From positions 1-64,000 of the forward strand of contig AZYM01000039.1 in the NCBI GenBank assembly GCA_000611715.1: a stretch of 64,000 nucleotides of DNA. The letters run 5' to 3'. This document shows, piece after piece, positions 33,088 to 43,933 of this stretch. Each line of letters starts with the position of its first letter. Position 1 is the first letter of the stretch. The stretch is from Scolecobasidium constrictum UM 578. Taxonomy: Eukaryota; Ascomycota; Dothideomycetes; Venturiales; Sympoventuriaceae. A program made the translations under genes and the position numbers. Under the pieces are notes generated by a model, which was not told the origin of the DNA, did no database searches, and was given only the letters and a program-made list of their open reading frames with translations.

Positions 33088-33349
33088 ATCGTGTCTTCGA
33101 GCCAGTGGCGACCTTGACCAGGATGTGTGGTGTTGAGTCTTCGATTTTATGGACAGCCTCTCTGAAGATACGGGTTTCCGCGCCGCCATCGCGGAGCTAG
33201 TGCTCTGGTGGATATCAGATGACGAGAGCCTGGACAAGTCCTCCGTGACATTTCCGGCTCTAAGCCAGAACAGCGCAAGCAGTATGTCCTGGGCTAAGAG
33301 GCTAAAGAAAGTCGACGAACTAACGGGTGCTGTTCAGGCTGAAAGCTGA
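33055..33349 (+). pseudogene. Possible frame-shifted continuation of the small orphan gene
   Basis: Just after the T run in the small gene, a second frame reads FDEYAMAMNRVFEPVATLTR. A third then reads FMDSLSEDTGFRAAIAELVL and continues to a stop at 33349. Each piece looks like protein, but no clean GT...AG pair joins them. This fits a decayed 3' part with two frame changes. Missed introns are the alternative. Confidence 0.3.
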
Positions 33350-36300
33350 GTTGAACGGCGGGTCGATGGAGCCTAATGATGAATAACGAGTCATGAACAT
33401 GTACTATAGCTTCGACCAATACAGAGTCCTGATGGCAGTTCTCATGATCAAGAGTCGTGCACACATTCGATGGTCTTGCTGGAGAAATAGGATTGCCCGT
33501 CCCATCTTCCGGCCTGTTGTCTGCCTATTACTCAATCTCAGTGTGGAGGTGGCTGGTTCCACCCACACACCCCACGTTGGTCGTGTGCTCGCATCATCTC
33601 GGAGAACGTAGTGATGACTTGCATCATGTACCAAGGTACCTACAGGTACATTCGTTTCCAGGCTCATGCTTGTCATGCCATTCTCCACCAATCGAGCTTG
33701 ACAGAAGGTTCTTCCTCTCCACGGCAAAAATTGACGAGGATCTGCACATGCACGCTCCCGCTGTGAGCTCTTGGTGGGGCAGCTAACATGCTACTAAACT
33801 CGATGAGAATTCGGACAGCGTGTAGAGAAACGTGTATCGAAGTTGGACAGATGTCTGTGATGACCATTGAATGGAGGGAAGGTTTACAAATTTCACTGGG
33901 TGCTTTTTCGTCGCTCAAGGTTTTGAAAACGCCGAACATCCTGTCACATGCGATACCTTCCCCTTTGACACCAGCACTGTATCGATCGACCGCGATCTGC
34001 CCGCATCGATAGCTCAGGCCATAGCTAATCATGCATCGTTTCTCTCTGCAACATTTCTCCACCTATGCTGCTGTATGAAAGCTGGGAAGTAGCTAATCTT
34101 GCCAGCTCGAGAACTTACCGTACACGATGTCCCTCCTTCGGAAGCCACCGGCGTCGAATTTTGGTTCAGATGCCCAATATGTAGGTCTTGCATCTAGTCG
34201 TCGATCATACTCTATATACTGAGATGCGAGTGTGCGTGGGTAACGCGATCTAGCACGAAGTACCTGCTTGTACCTCTCTATCATTCGTCGTTGATCCCGT
34301 CCATGGAGCATGCCGAGATGCATTGTCTGAGGCTTCGAAAATCAGTACACGATGCTAAATGCACTTAGCCAAAGTTTCAACGTTTGGCTCGAATCACACA
34401 CATTTTGTTGGAATGCACATCGATGGCATTCCTCGAGGAAGTTGAAGCTGACTCCAAATCTATTGACCACCTTCATCTACACGCTGCTCAATACTCTCTG
34501 AGTACACCTGCAAGCGACGAGATGGATCATGCTGTAAGCACAGCACGCGGCTACGGCTCAACAATTTCCATCCGCAAATGCACTTCTCATGCCCCAACTG
34601 CAAGCCTCGTGATTGTGCCACCCTTCACAGGCTTCCTGGTCGCCTGCATAGCAATCCTTCCACCAAGCTAGTCTAATGAGCAAGGATAGAGGAAGACTCT
34701 ATTCGTTCTACGTTTCTGCGCGAGGCAAAAGATGTTCCAATACTTCAGGACTCCGCGGGTCCCCTTTGCGATTACGGGCAGGCTCATTTTTCTTTTCAGG
34801 CTTTCTTAGCAGATCTTTGACTGATCTCGACCTCGCCTTCCGAGATGACGAGGTCTGGCTTCAGCTCGCCGTTGAGAAGCTGTGAGACATGCGTGCAGAG
34901 GCGTTCGAATCCATGCAGCGTCGTCTCAGGTACTCATCAAGCGGTCTTTAGACGATCGACCGAGAACCATTATCACTCGTATGCGACCTGTCTGCGCAAG
35001 CAAGTCCGCAGCCGCTGTCACAGGAGCCTTCTCCTTCGCGTCTGGGGATGCTGGTGCTTGCACGCAGTTGACCATGCGTGCTCGCGGGTCGATCTCCGCG
35101 CTACAGCCCGAACCAACCTCGCTCGCGCATATGAATTAGTCCTTGAACATAAAGGACGTGGGATGTTCAGGTGCTCGTGGAGACGATGACCCTCGTAAGG
35201 GCTTCCCCACAGTTCCGAGGCCGATGTGTGTGTACCAACGTAGACGCTTGGACATCTTGCATTCACTCTGCAGGGCTCCGTCAAAATTCGTAATGCGAGA
35301 CCGTTTCACTCTGGCTGTTTTATATGCTTTATCCATCGACATCGTCGGTAACAATACCAATGTCTCTCTTTCATTAGTCCTGCTCGCATCTATACCTCGA
35401 TCGAGCACTCTGTAACCAGAATTACCACCAGAGCATACAGCCTGTAACCCATGGCCAAGAACGCCAAGTCAGCCAGACAAATGCCTTTCCTCCCAGAGGT
35501 TCGTGGCGTGTGTTAGCAGCAACGCGATTAGATCGTGAGCGAGTCATTGTCGCCTCGTTGTGGGCCCTCTTCGAAATCCAAGGCCGCCATCCTCAGTCTC
35601 GCTTGAGAAACCTCAGCCGTGTCCTTGGATGGCGAACGTGCCACGAGGCTGTTGACGCGCAGTCAGTCACCAGCTTGACGCCATTGTGGACGAGCATGTG
35701 TTCGGCAGCATTGATCAGACCTCATGTTCCAGCATCAACGCGCAAACCAGACAACCAACGTCTGCTCATCAATGTCGGCTCCCAGCCTTGATCTCATTAC
35801 TGCTGATTAACACTGCGTTCGGGTTAGCCTACGTGCTCTCCTCGAATACGTTATCTTGCATGCTGCGTACTCCGTTTTCTTACGGCTGCCCATGCAGAAG
35901 TCAACCACATTTTACCTAGGACTGCTCCCGACCATATGGCACGCTAGAGAGGGGCTTGCTGGGGACCCCAAACCTCTATAGCCAAACGATGGCTTGCAAA
36001 TCGCCCATCTCGAGCTGCACAACGCTACATCTGCAGCGCCCCCTCTTCGAGGCTTCACCTTTCCTCGCCCGTTTACGTCTCACATTATTCCTATGTTCCT
36101 CACTTTGGAGCTTCTTACATTCAGCAGTCGAATCCATCAAGCGTGAGAGGCGGTCCCCGAGTCCACGACTCTGACGCTGACAGAATTGCCCCACACGGAA
36201 ACGGATGCACTACCGATGTACTGGTCCCGCATTGCATGCGAAATCAGCTCAACCCTGTCTGCTTGCGAAATTATAGGCGAACGTATTAAATCTACACCAT

Positions 36301-36649
36301 ACCCCGTCGACCAAAAGTAAGAAGAGAGTCTCCGCAGCCGCACCCACCGTTGGGCATGCCATACGGGCAGATCCAAGACGCGCACCTCGATTGATACAGG
36401 CTCGTTCAATTCCCCGCCGTTCGTGGCTATTTCCCTCAAACCACCGCCAAAATAGACGGACGGGCGAGCCTAGTTCCCGTTGTCTCAGCGGGTAATTCTG
36501 GGGCCGCGGACGATCACCCCTCTTTGCCATGTAAAGAGCTTATCGCCGGCGCAAACCTAAACTCTCCCACACTCCTGTCACCATCTGGAAATGCTTTGAC
36601 AAAGTCGCCGCCAATCGAGGTGCGAAGCTTGATACGGAAAGACTCACGG
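33350..36649. other. Gene-poor region upstream of the Zn2Cys6 regulator
   Basis: 3.3 kb with many short frames on both strands and none I can support. A plus-strand stretch near 34800-34900 (LTDLDLAFRDDEVWLQLAVE) looks protein-like but ends at once, and may be a relic. The last few hundred bases are presumably the promoter and leader of the regulator; its open frame extends upstream of 36650 without an ATG. Confidence 0.35.
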
Positions 36650-38518
36650 ATGGCGCCGTTCTTCGGTCCCGCGCTGCCCACATCATCAGGCATGCTCAGC
36701 GTGAGCACTTCACCCAGCTCATCTGCGTCCTCTGGCGAGTCACCCAAGACCGGCACCACTTTGACATTCAAAGTGTCCTACATGCAAGACAGCTCGACGT
36801 CGCCGCGAGACCACAACGTCATCCCAAAGATTGAGGAATTGGATGAAGAGTCGACGGTTGACACCAAGATCGAAAGCCCACCAGACGGGCAGAGAAATCG
36901 TGAAGAGGGGGATGTTGATACCACACAGACGCCCGGAGGCACTGTAACACGGCGGCCTCGTGGTAGGCCAAGAAAGCATCCCAAGACACCTCCATCAACG
37001 GTATCAAAGGCACCAAAAGGCCGAAGTAAGACCGGATGCTTGACCTGCCGGAAAAGAAAGAAGAAATGTGATGAGACTCGACCATCATGTAGGTGCAGTC
37101 CAACTATTTCAATGATTATCCCCTCACTGATGATTGTTAGGCCTGCATTGTCAGAAAAACAATGTTCACTGCGAAGGCTATCCACCCAAGGACTATTGGC
37201 AAAGTGGGAAGCAGAGAGCAAACAAAGGTAAGAGCTCTCACGACGTCTCACCAGCCAGTACTACTTCTGACGCAGCTCCAGATCGTCGCATCAGCCTAAG
37301 TCGTCCACCTCGAGAACTTCCCGTGATGGTGCAAGGTCTTGAGAATGATGTCGATTGGTTCTTCTTCGACCATTTCAACATGCACATGTCTCGTGTCCTG
37401 GGTCTCTACACTGACCGAAACAATCCTTTCAAAGGTAGGCGAATAACTCAGTTGCGCCATCATTGCAGTGACTCACAGTCGGTGCAGAACTTTTACTTCC
37501 CATGGCAACTGCACATCCCGGCCTCATGCACGCTGTCCTATGCTTATCTGGATCCCACCTCGTAGCGAAAGAACCAAGCGAGCGTTTCGAAGACCGACAA
37601 GAGCATCACTTCAATCGCGCAATTCAACACCTCCGCACTGATGTAAGCGCACGGCCGCAGGTAGAAGGCGGCGATGCCGTTATCATCGACGATCCAACCA
37701 TTGGTTCGGTACTCCTTTTGTGTCTCAAGTCCATTGCTGCAGGTGAGACTGAGGGTCAATACCGCCCTCACCTTGATCTGGCGAAACATCTTGTCCAAAC
37801 TCAACCTTCACGGAACCCGGAGTTCCGATCCTTCCTTTTCGAGTTTTTCATCTATCACGATGTCTCGAATTCGATCACTCGCGTGGATCGACCATCAATC
37901 CTGATGGACGATAGCTTCCAGCTGCCCGACTTTGCGACACCTGAAGAAGCGATGTTCCTGGGAGTCGCGGACGGACTTTTTGTGTCTTTCTCTCAGATCA
38001 GGCAGCTGCGGGACCGTGTACGAGCACGACGAGAACGAGAGATTAGACCTATTGTGGACTACATGATTCTGAAGGACGCGCAAGTCATTGACCAGAAGCT
38101 CAGAGAGTGGGATTCGCATCAGCCTGAAGGAGACCCAAAGCGCATACTCGCCTACCTCTACCGTCAATCCGCTTGGCTTTACCTGCATCGTACGATTATG
38201 CCTTCAATTCCCAATCCTCAAATCCATGACGCTGTTGAGGAAGGACTACATTTCCTACGTGCGCTGCCGCCGGACTCTTCTTCTATGAGCATCTTGCTGA
38301 TGCCTCTGTATCTTCTTGGACTTTCCGCCTTCAAAGAAGAACAGCGCCCCGATATTCTCAAAGCATTCGATGACCTCCAAAGCTACAGTAATCTTGGAAA
38401 CATTAAACATGCTCGTGCCGTGGTGGAGCGAGTCTGGCAGATGATGGACGCAGGAGACGAAGGATCTTGGGACTTTGAGCGTGTGCAATCGCGGATTGGC
38501 GATTTCCTGGTCACTTGA
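36650..38518 (+). CDS. Zn2Cys6 transcription factor with AT-hook
   Basis: Three exons, 36650-37088, 37141-37434 and 37488-38518 (introns 52 and 53 bp), give 587 residues. An AT-hook (RRPRGRPRKHPK, about 102-113) sits just before the zinc cluster. The cluster is perfect CX2CX6CX6CX2CX6C with C130, C133, C140, C147, C150 and C157; the first intron splits it after the third Cys. The rest (about 190-587) resembles the fungal-specific transcription factor domain 2 type, with DNPFK-like and MHAVLCLSGSHL segments and a helical C-terminus. The start is the first in-frame ATG (ACGGATGGCG). The combination predicts a sequence-specific nuclear regulator with extra minor-groove contacts. Target genes are unknown; the nearest accessory genes are the DUF1857/reductase pair 2-4 kb downstream. 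Confidence 0.87.
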
Positions 38519-40022
38519 ACAACCCATTGTGTGAGTACACCTTTTTGATCGTGATGATAGGGTTCTAATGATCCCAATCCCAGGCTATCTCTATTCGTTT
38601 CGCGCGACACCTGGCTGGGCATCTTGTCTTCGTCCACATCTGTGCGATTTGGATTTTGGTGCTATGATACCCACGGAACACTTGGACGCTATGGATGTTT
38701 TATATGTACAATGCATCACCGGCGGACAGCTGAGCATATTTTTAATTGTTTGCATTCACTTCAAGCCGGCACAGTCAGAATGCTTGGAGGAGTATGGGCC
38801 TATGGGACAAAAAATGGGTCGGTCTTTATGCTTTCACGAACGCCAGTACTCCAGCTAAATGCTAGCCTTTGATGCGATTTTGTATGATGGAATGGTGGGA
38901 AGGTATACACTCTTCTTGGCCAGCGGATGCCAATCATGGGCTATGATCTCCTACTTGTCAAGAAAGGCACACTGGGGATCGTGTCGCCTCTCTATGTTGC
39001 TTGGTCTTATGGATAACGCACCGCCACATGAGCAATGTCTACGAATACAGAACAACATGTGCTTGGAAGTCCATACAGCCGACATGAATGTTTGCTCCGC
39101 CTCCCGTCCAGAACAGGGCATGGCTGTTCTCCTCTCTTTGGATGCACATGGGTCGCATAAGAGTCAGTTTCCTGTTAGGCCTGAGAGCGTGTATGGCATC
39201 AGGGCATGTTTTCAGTGAACACGGCGTTCCGGACCGGATTGCCAGGAGATTTGACCAGATCCAGGCGCTCTGGGAATATTGAAAACATTTTCACTGGCTC
39301 GATCGCCGCACTGAGACGGACAAATGGACAATACTGACTCGTAGCATCAAGTCTCATCGTCGCCGCACGATGATTTTCCGCAACCGCCAGCTTGGTTCGT
39401 TGTCTCCTTCCGGCGTCGGTACCTAACTCTCGGAAGCGCGTGGGGGCCTCACGTGGGGGCGAGTCCTCGTCAGATGTTTCTTGGAGCACGATCAACCGAG
39501 CATTGAACATTTCAGATAAAAGGATCGACTTCGATTGCCGTAAGACTACGAATTTGGGACCGTGATCCGTCTCACCGCTCAATGCTCCCGTTCAAAACCA
39601 TGGGTGCAGTTCCATTTGCATCAACGTCTCTCCATGACTCGGAAGGTTGCCAGCATCAGGGCTCAACATGCGTGAGCTTGGATCTTCGTCTGCAGGAGCA
39701 TCAGATTGCGGCAACGGAGTTTTCCATCAGGGCCTGATCGGGTCCTTCTTAATCGATCCTAATGTCTGAGGCGATCCCGAAGGAATGGTTCAAGTCCACG
39801 TGAAAGCATGAGGCCTTGAAGCGATAGACAATATCCCCTTGTTCACCCACTCTCAACTTGTATGGAACTTGTGTAATATTACGAATTGAACTGAAATCGA
39901 AGATTCGATTGTGATCAATACGTTTGAAGCTGGATTCCCACACTGCTAGATCCTGGACAATGGAGAGAAAGCGGTGCTCTTGTTGTTGAAGACCTTGAGC
40001 AGAGGAGCGTTCCACATACGCT
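38519..40022. other. Intergenic region, no supported gene
   Basis: 1.5 kb. A minus-strand ATG frame at 39749-40030 (93 codons) overlaps the stop of the truncated gene tail next to it and is more likely its 3' flank. Nothing else is supported. Confidence 0.4.
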
Positions 40023-40339
40023 TCATGCATTGAGGGCGCCTACTCTTGACTCATCATAGCTCTCGTACTTGCGATGAGAAGCCTCTTCCCACAAGCTCCG
40101 CGTTCTGGTGCCGACGAAGTCAATTGCGATTGTGTCTCACTTCGAAGCGAGACCAGCTTCTTTGCTAAACGCCAGATGAACTTATCACGAAGGACGTGCA
40201 CGATGCAGGCCTGAAACATCATGTTACTGCTTGTCAGCAAGTCCAGCAGTAGTGTGAATGGGAATGATTTTGACTTTGAAGACCGGGTATTGCCGGATGC
40301 ATGTTCGAATGATAGTGTGGCATCGCTGTGAGAGACATC
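40023..40339 (-). pseudogene. Truncated 3' end of an unidentified gene
   Basis: On the minus strand a frame opens right after a stop at about 40340 and has no ATG at its beginning. It reads protein-like sequence: a Ser-rich stretch, then FPFTLLLDLLTSSNMMFQAC and VHVLRDKFIWRLAKKLVSL. A plausible 56 bp intron (GTGAGA...GGAAG) then joins a short exon encoding YESYDESRVGALNA and a stop at 40023-40025. Any upstream exons would have to overlap the same-strand DUF1857 gene, whose stop is only about 95 bp away, so the 5' part seems missing. I do not recognise the family. Confidence 0.35.
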
Positions 40340-40433
40340 TCAATCACCTCTCTCGTAAGGCGTATCCGGCTTGCCGCTATTCGAGTACTAGGTGGATGTG
40401 TCTTGTCTAGACAAAGTGTCTTCAATGTCTTTC

Positions 40434-40983
40434 TCAATTGAGCTTGCCCTCCTTCAGTAGCCGTCTAATGGCATCAATAGTGCCTTCAACAGCCATCTTA
40501 GACATAGCTTTCCTCTTCTTCGTCAGCTCTGCAATCTCCTCATCGGTTGCCCCTGGATGCAAGTAGTGGAAGCTGGGGCGGTTGTCAATTCTCTGGTCAT
40601 GGTGCACGAATTTTCACTTACGTGTAGGTCATATACAGGTCGTCCGGCCCTCCGCCTCCATTCGAGACCACGTTGGTTACCAAGCCACCGCCCGGTTGTG
40701 TAAAGTCAATCTTCATCTTTGGATATTCTGTGCAGACCTCACGGATGCGCTTCCCATCCTCAACGAACACAACCTCGCGAGTTGTGACACGGCGACCATG
40801 CTCATCTGAGTCCACAGAGATCACATCGGTTGACTTTAGTGCGCCCGCGACGAACCACTCGGCATGTGGTACTTTCAGCTCCAAAGCTTTCCACACTTGA
40901 TCGATGGTCAGGACAGGCTCGGCGCCTGAGGGATTGATTGGCGCCGTATATGCAACATTGCTTGCTGGCGTTGGCTTCGACAT
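40434..40983 (-). CDS. DUF1857 / AtaL-like protein
   Basis: Two exons, 40983-40622 and 40572-40434, with a 49 bp intron (GTAAGT...CCAG), give 166 residues. The sequence follows the DUF1857 pattern: an N-terminal Y-T-x-P-I-N segment, LTIDQVWKALELKVPHAEWF, and a C-terminal domain with LYMTYTFHYLHPGATDEEIAE and a final helix AVEGTIDAIRRLLKEG. The fold is thought to be of the START/Bet v1-like type. The name AtaL comes from a gene in the acetylaranotin cluster, where its exact role is unclear. No signal peptide. It is head to head with an aldo-keto reductase 714 bp away, which suggests co-regulation. Confidence 0.85.
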
Positions 40984-41697
40984 GTCGTTTTTGTTAACTT
41001 GCTATCAGTGTTCAGTGCTTGTGTAATGGTGTGATGCTTTGCTGACGAGTCGAAGACAACTGTGACTTTAATAGAGCTCTGTGGTAGCGCAAGCCCCACT
41101 CAGGCAAGCACCATACCACGTCAGATTTCAGCACCGCTTCCGCCGAAGCACAACAAGCTGCGGTCGCCATACTTCGCATCCTGAGAAGCTCCACAGAGCC
41201 GTGCTCGTCCCATACCGATAGCCATCGCCATTTCAATCAAGCATGGCCACGGCTCGTGAATCAGCAGTTTCGAGTTTTGTCAGCTGCTCGGATGCCGAGC
41301 CGAAGCTCACCACTCGCTCTTTACAAACACTCTTTGAATTACGTAGAAGAGCTCTACCCACCAAAAGTTCGTGGCAGGCGAGTCGTACTGCTGATGGCGA
41401 CGAAGACGTCATCCAGTCTTAGGGATGAAAGTCAATGGGCTGAAACAATGATGCTGTTCGACGTGGTCAAGGAGGATTCCTCTATCGCCGTTAAGTCCGA
41501 GTGGTCCTAAGGTAATGACCCGGCTATCTGAATCGGCAGACTCAATCCTCCACCACATTGTCAGATTGCTTCTGAACATCTTCCCTACCCATACTCAAAG
41601 ACTATTTCACGTTCGGAAAATTTAGAAAAAACATCTCGTAGCCTCAAGAATCGTTCTCAACAACTTTTTGTACATTTGCTCCAGCCAGCAATCGATC
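40984..41697. promoter_or_regulatory. Divergent intergenic region (DUF1857 / aldo-keto reductase)
   Basis: 714 bp between two divergently transcribed genes, likely carrying both promoters. An ATG frame of 59 codons at 41243-41422 (MATARESAVSSFVSCSDAEP) has good start context but no recognisable content and is not called as a gene. Confidence 0.45.
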
Positions 41698-42842
41698 ATG
41701 CCGTTTCCAACACGAAAGATCGGCGACGACGAGGTGTCCGCACTTGGACTTGGTTGTATGGGCATGTAAGCATACGATGCAATCATTTGCATCATCGTGG
41801 CAGGCTGATGATGATCAGGACTCAAAGCTATGTCTCCTTCGGAGGATTTGATGAAGAGGAATCTATGCGAACCCTAGACGCAGCTCACGCCATGGGCATG
41901 ACGTTCTGGGACACAGCTGATATGTATGGACCTGAATCCAATGAACGACTGATCGGTAAATGGTTCGAGAAGACCGGAAAACGAAAGGACATCTTTCTGG
42001 CCACGAAGTTCGCAAACACGTATGACAATGGTAGGTTGACCGGCAAAGTGCGGGGCGATCGTGAATATGTGAAGTCTGCGTGTCAGAGGAGTCTAGACAG
42101 GTTGGGTGTCGACATGATTGATCTTTACTATCAGCATCGTGTTGACAAGCATACACCAATCGAGGAGACCGTGTCGGCAATGGTGGAGCTGAAGAACGAA
42201 GGCAAGATTCGTTATTTGGGATTGTCCGAATGCTCTGCTACATCGCTGAGACGTGCGTGTAAGATCCATCCAATTGCCGCGGCGCAGGTCAGTCGTCCTA
42301 TGCCTCGATTGTCCCCACACTCTAATCATAAGATGCAGATGGAGTATTCTCCTTTCGCACTAGAGATCGAGAGTGAACAAACAGAATTTTTGAAGACAGC
42401 CAGGGAACTTGGCGTAAAGATCGTGGCGTACTCTCCACTGGGTCGTGGATTTCTGACTGGAACAATCACCTCGCGTGATGGTCTTGATCCCAAGGACTCG
42501 CGCTTCTCTCATCCACGTTTCTCGGAAGATAACTTCGGCAAGAACTTGGAGCTTGTCCAGACACTTTCGGCCATTGCGAAAAAGAAAGGCATTACGGCGG
42601 GTCAGCTGAGTTTGGCCTTTTGCCTTGAGCAAGGCGAAGACTTCATACCAATCCCAGGAACCAAGCGAGTCAAGTATCTTCAAGAGAATGCTGAAGCGGT
42701 CAACGTCAAAATCTCCAGCGATGAGATGAGGGAGATTCGGGCCGCTATTGAAGCGGTCGGCGGCATGCAGGGTGAGCGATATCCGGCTGCCATGATGGCT
42801 GCATGCTTTGGCGATAGCCCAGCTTTACAATCCCAACTCTAG
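41698..42842 (+). CDS. Aldo-keto reductase (AKR, YakC-like)
   Basis: Three exons, 41698-41765, 41819-42287 and 42339-42842 (introns 53 and 51 bp), give 346 residues. The start MPFPTRKIGDDEVSALGLGC and the catalytic tetrad are clear: D54 and Y59 in FWDTADMYG, K86 in LATKF, and H129 in DLYYQH. The C-terminal NADPH-binding part has GVKIVAYSPLGRGFLTG and IPIPGTKRVKYLQENAEA. The second intron (GTCAGT...CTAAT...GCAG) is 51 bp, so the frame stays open if it is retained. Splicing restores AAAQMEYSPFALE, the expected family sequence. The predicted reaction is NADPH-dependent reduction of an aldehyde or ketone; the substrate is unknown. The first intron's 3' site could be 7 bp further on. Confidence 0.9.
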
Positions 42843-43933
42843 ACGAAGCCAAAATATTGGATAGACCTGTCCGACTCAGGCAGCATGGTGTCAGCCGTCT
42901 GTCGCGCGGTGTCTGATGTTGAAAGAAAGGGCAATTGTGGCGTGCCTTTGCGCTGCCCACAAAGAACATACTATTGCAACAGCAGCGATACTTCTAGAGC
43001 CATCAAGGGTCAGCTCTCAGCTCATGTGCTCTGATGAGCCACATAAAATTGAATTCGGCACAGTCTCCGAGATATGCTTGTGTCTGCAATACGACGGACG
43101 GCCCTCCGGACCGCCGTCCAGAATAGCGCCGAACTCCTCAGCGTGTGCTCGTCATCTGTCAGACTAGCGGTGCCTTCTGGACCGCATTTTCAAAATGCCA
43201 TACACGCCAGGATAAAAAGCGCGATTAATGTCCAAGCTTGAGCTCGCGAGAGATCTTCAAGCACTATTGAATCGCACCATGCAGGGTTTCTGTAACACCC
43301 TTACGTGTTCATAGTCTGCCTCTACTGTACGGGTAAGCGATGCATCATCGCTTGAATGCGTGTGCGCGCAGATGTATTATCCTGCTCTCTGAAAAAACAG
43401 GTTGGTGTTTCGGACCGAGGCTTGCATGAGCAAACTCCGACCAGATTCTCATTGGCTAAGTGCGTCATCATTTCGCTGTCCGAGTCGCACGGAGACAGGT
43501 CCGCCGACCAGCCACAAGTAAGCAAAACCACCGATGCCAGCTGCATCTTGGATATGCGAGCTCTTTGATCGTGACAATGCATCGCCAATGAACATAGGGC
43601 ACGCTCAGCCCCACGAAGCCTTTGACTCCACATCATCTGCTAAGCAAGGTATCTGCCGATGAGTGATGAGATGATCACGGGAGCTACTTATGTCTGAAAC
43701 TGTCCACACTTCGAGCAGCTTCCTTCTGCTTGGGACTCGACAACTCGCTGCAAATTTGAATTGGTAGCGTGCTTATACAATATCAGGAACGAATTGCTGC
43801 GCAGCTGAGTGCCTTCGAGTCTTTGTCGACCTCACAAGATCTTCTTTGGTTTCTCTCTGGACAGTCTCTACTCCCATGCCAGAAGACATTCAAGCTCGAA
43901 GACAATTCTGCTCCCGCTCGGGCCACGCATGTT
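42843..43933. other. Intergenic: promoter region of the short Zn2Cys6 protein
   Basis: 1.1 kb with no supported gene. It contains a near-perfect 24 bp palindrome with CGG/CCG triplets at 43096-43119 and a short perfect hairpin (GCATTTT-C-AAAATGC) at 43184-43198. Confidence 0.45.
43096..43119. promoter_or_regulatory. 24 bp near-palindrome with CGG triplets
   Basis: The segment begins GGACGGC, ends GCCGTCC and centres on TCCGGA; 20 of 24 positions are self-complementary. Inverted or everted CGG triplets are the usual recognition units of Zn2Cys6 dimers. It lies about 0.8 kb upstream of a Zn2Cys6 gene and 0.25 kb past the reductase stop, so autoregulation is conceivable. Confidence 0.35.

Noticed and set aside
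39199..39582. 127-codon minus-strand frame
   Set aside because: Opens with a non-ATG codon and shows no recognisable content.
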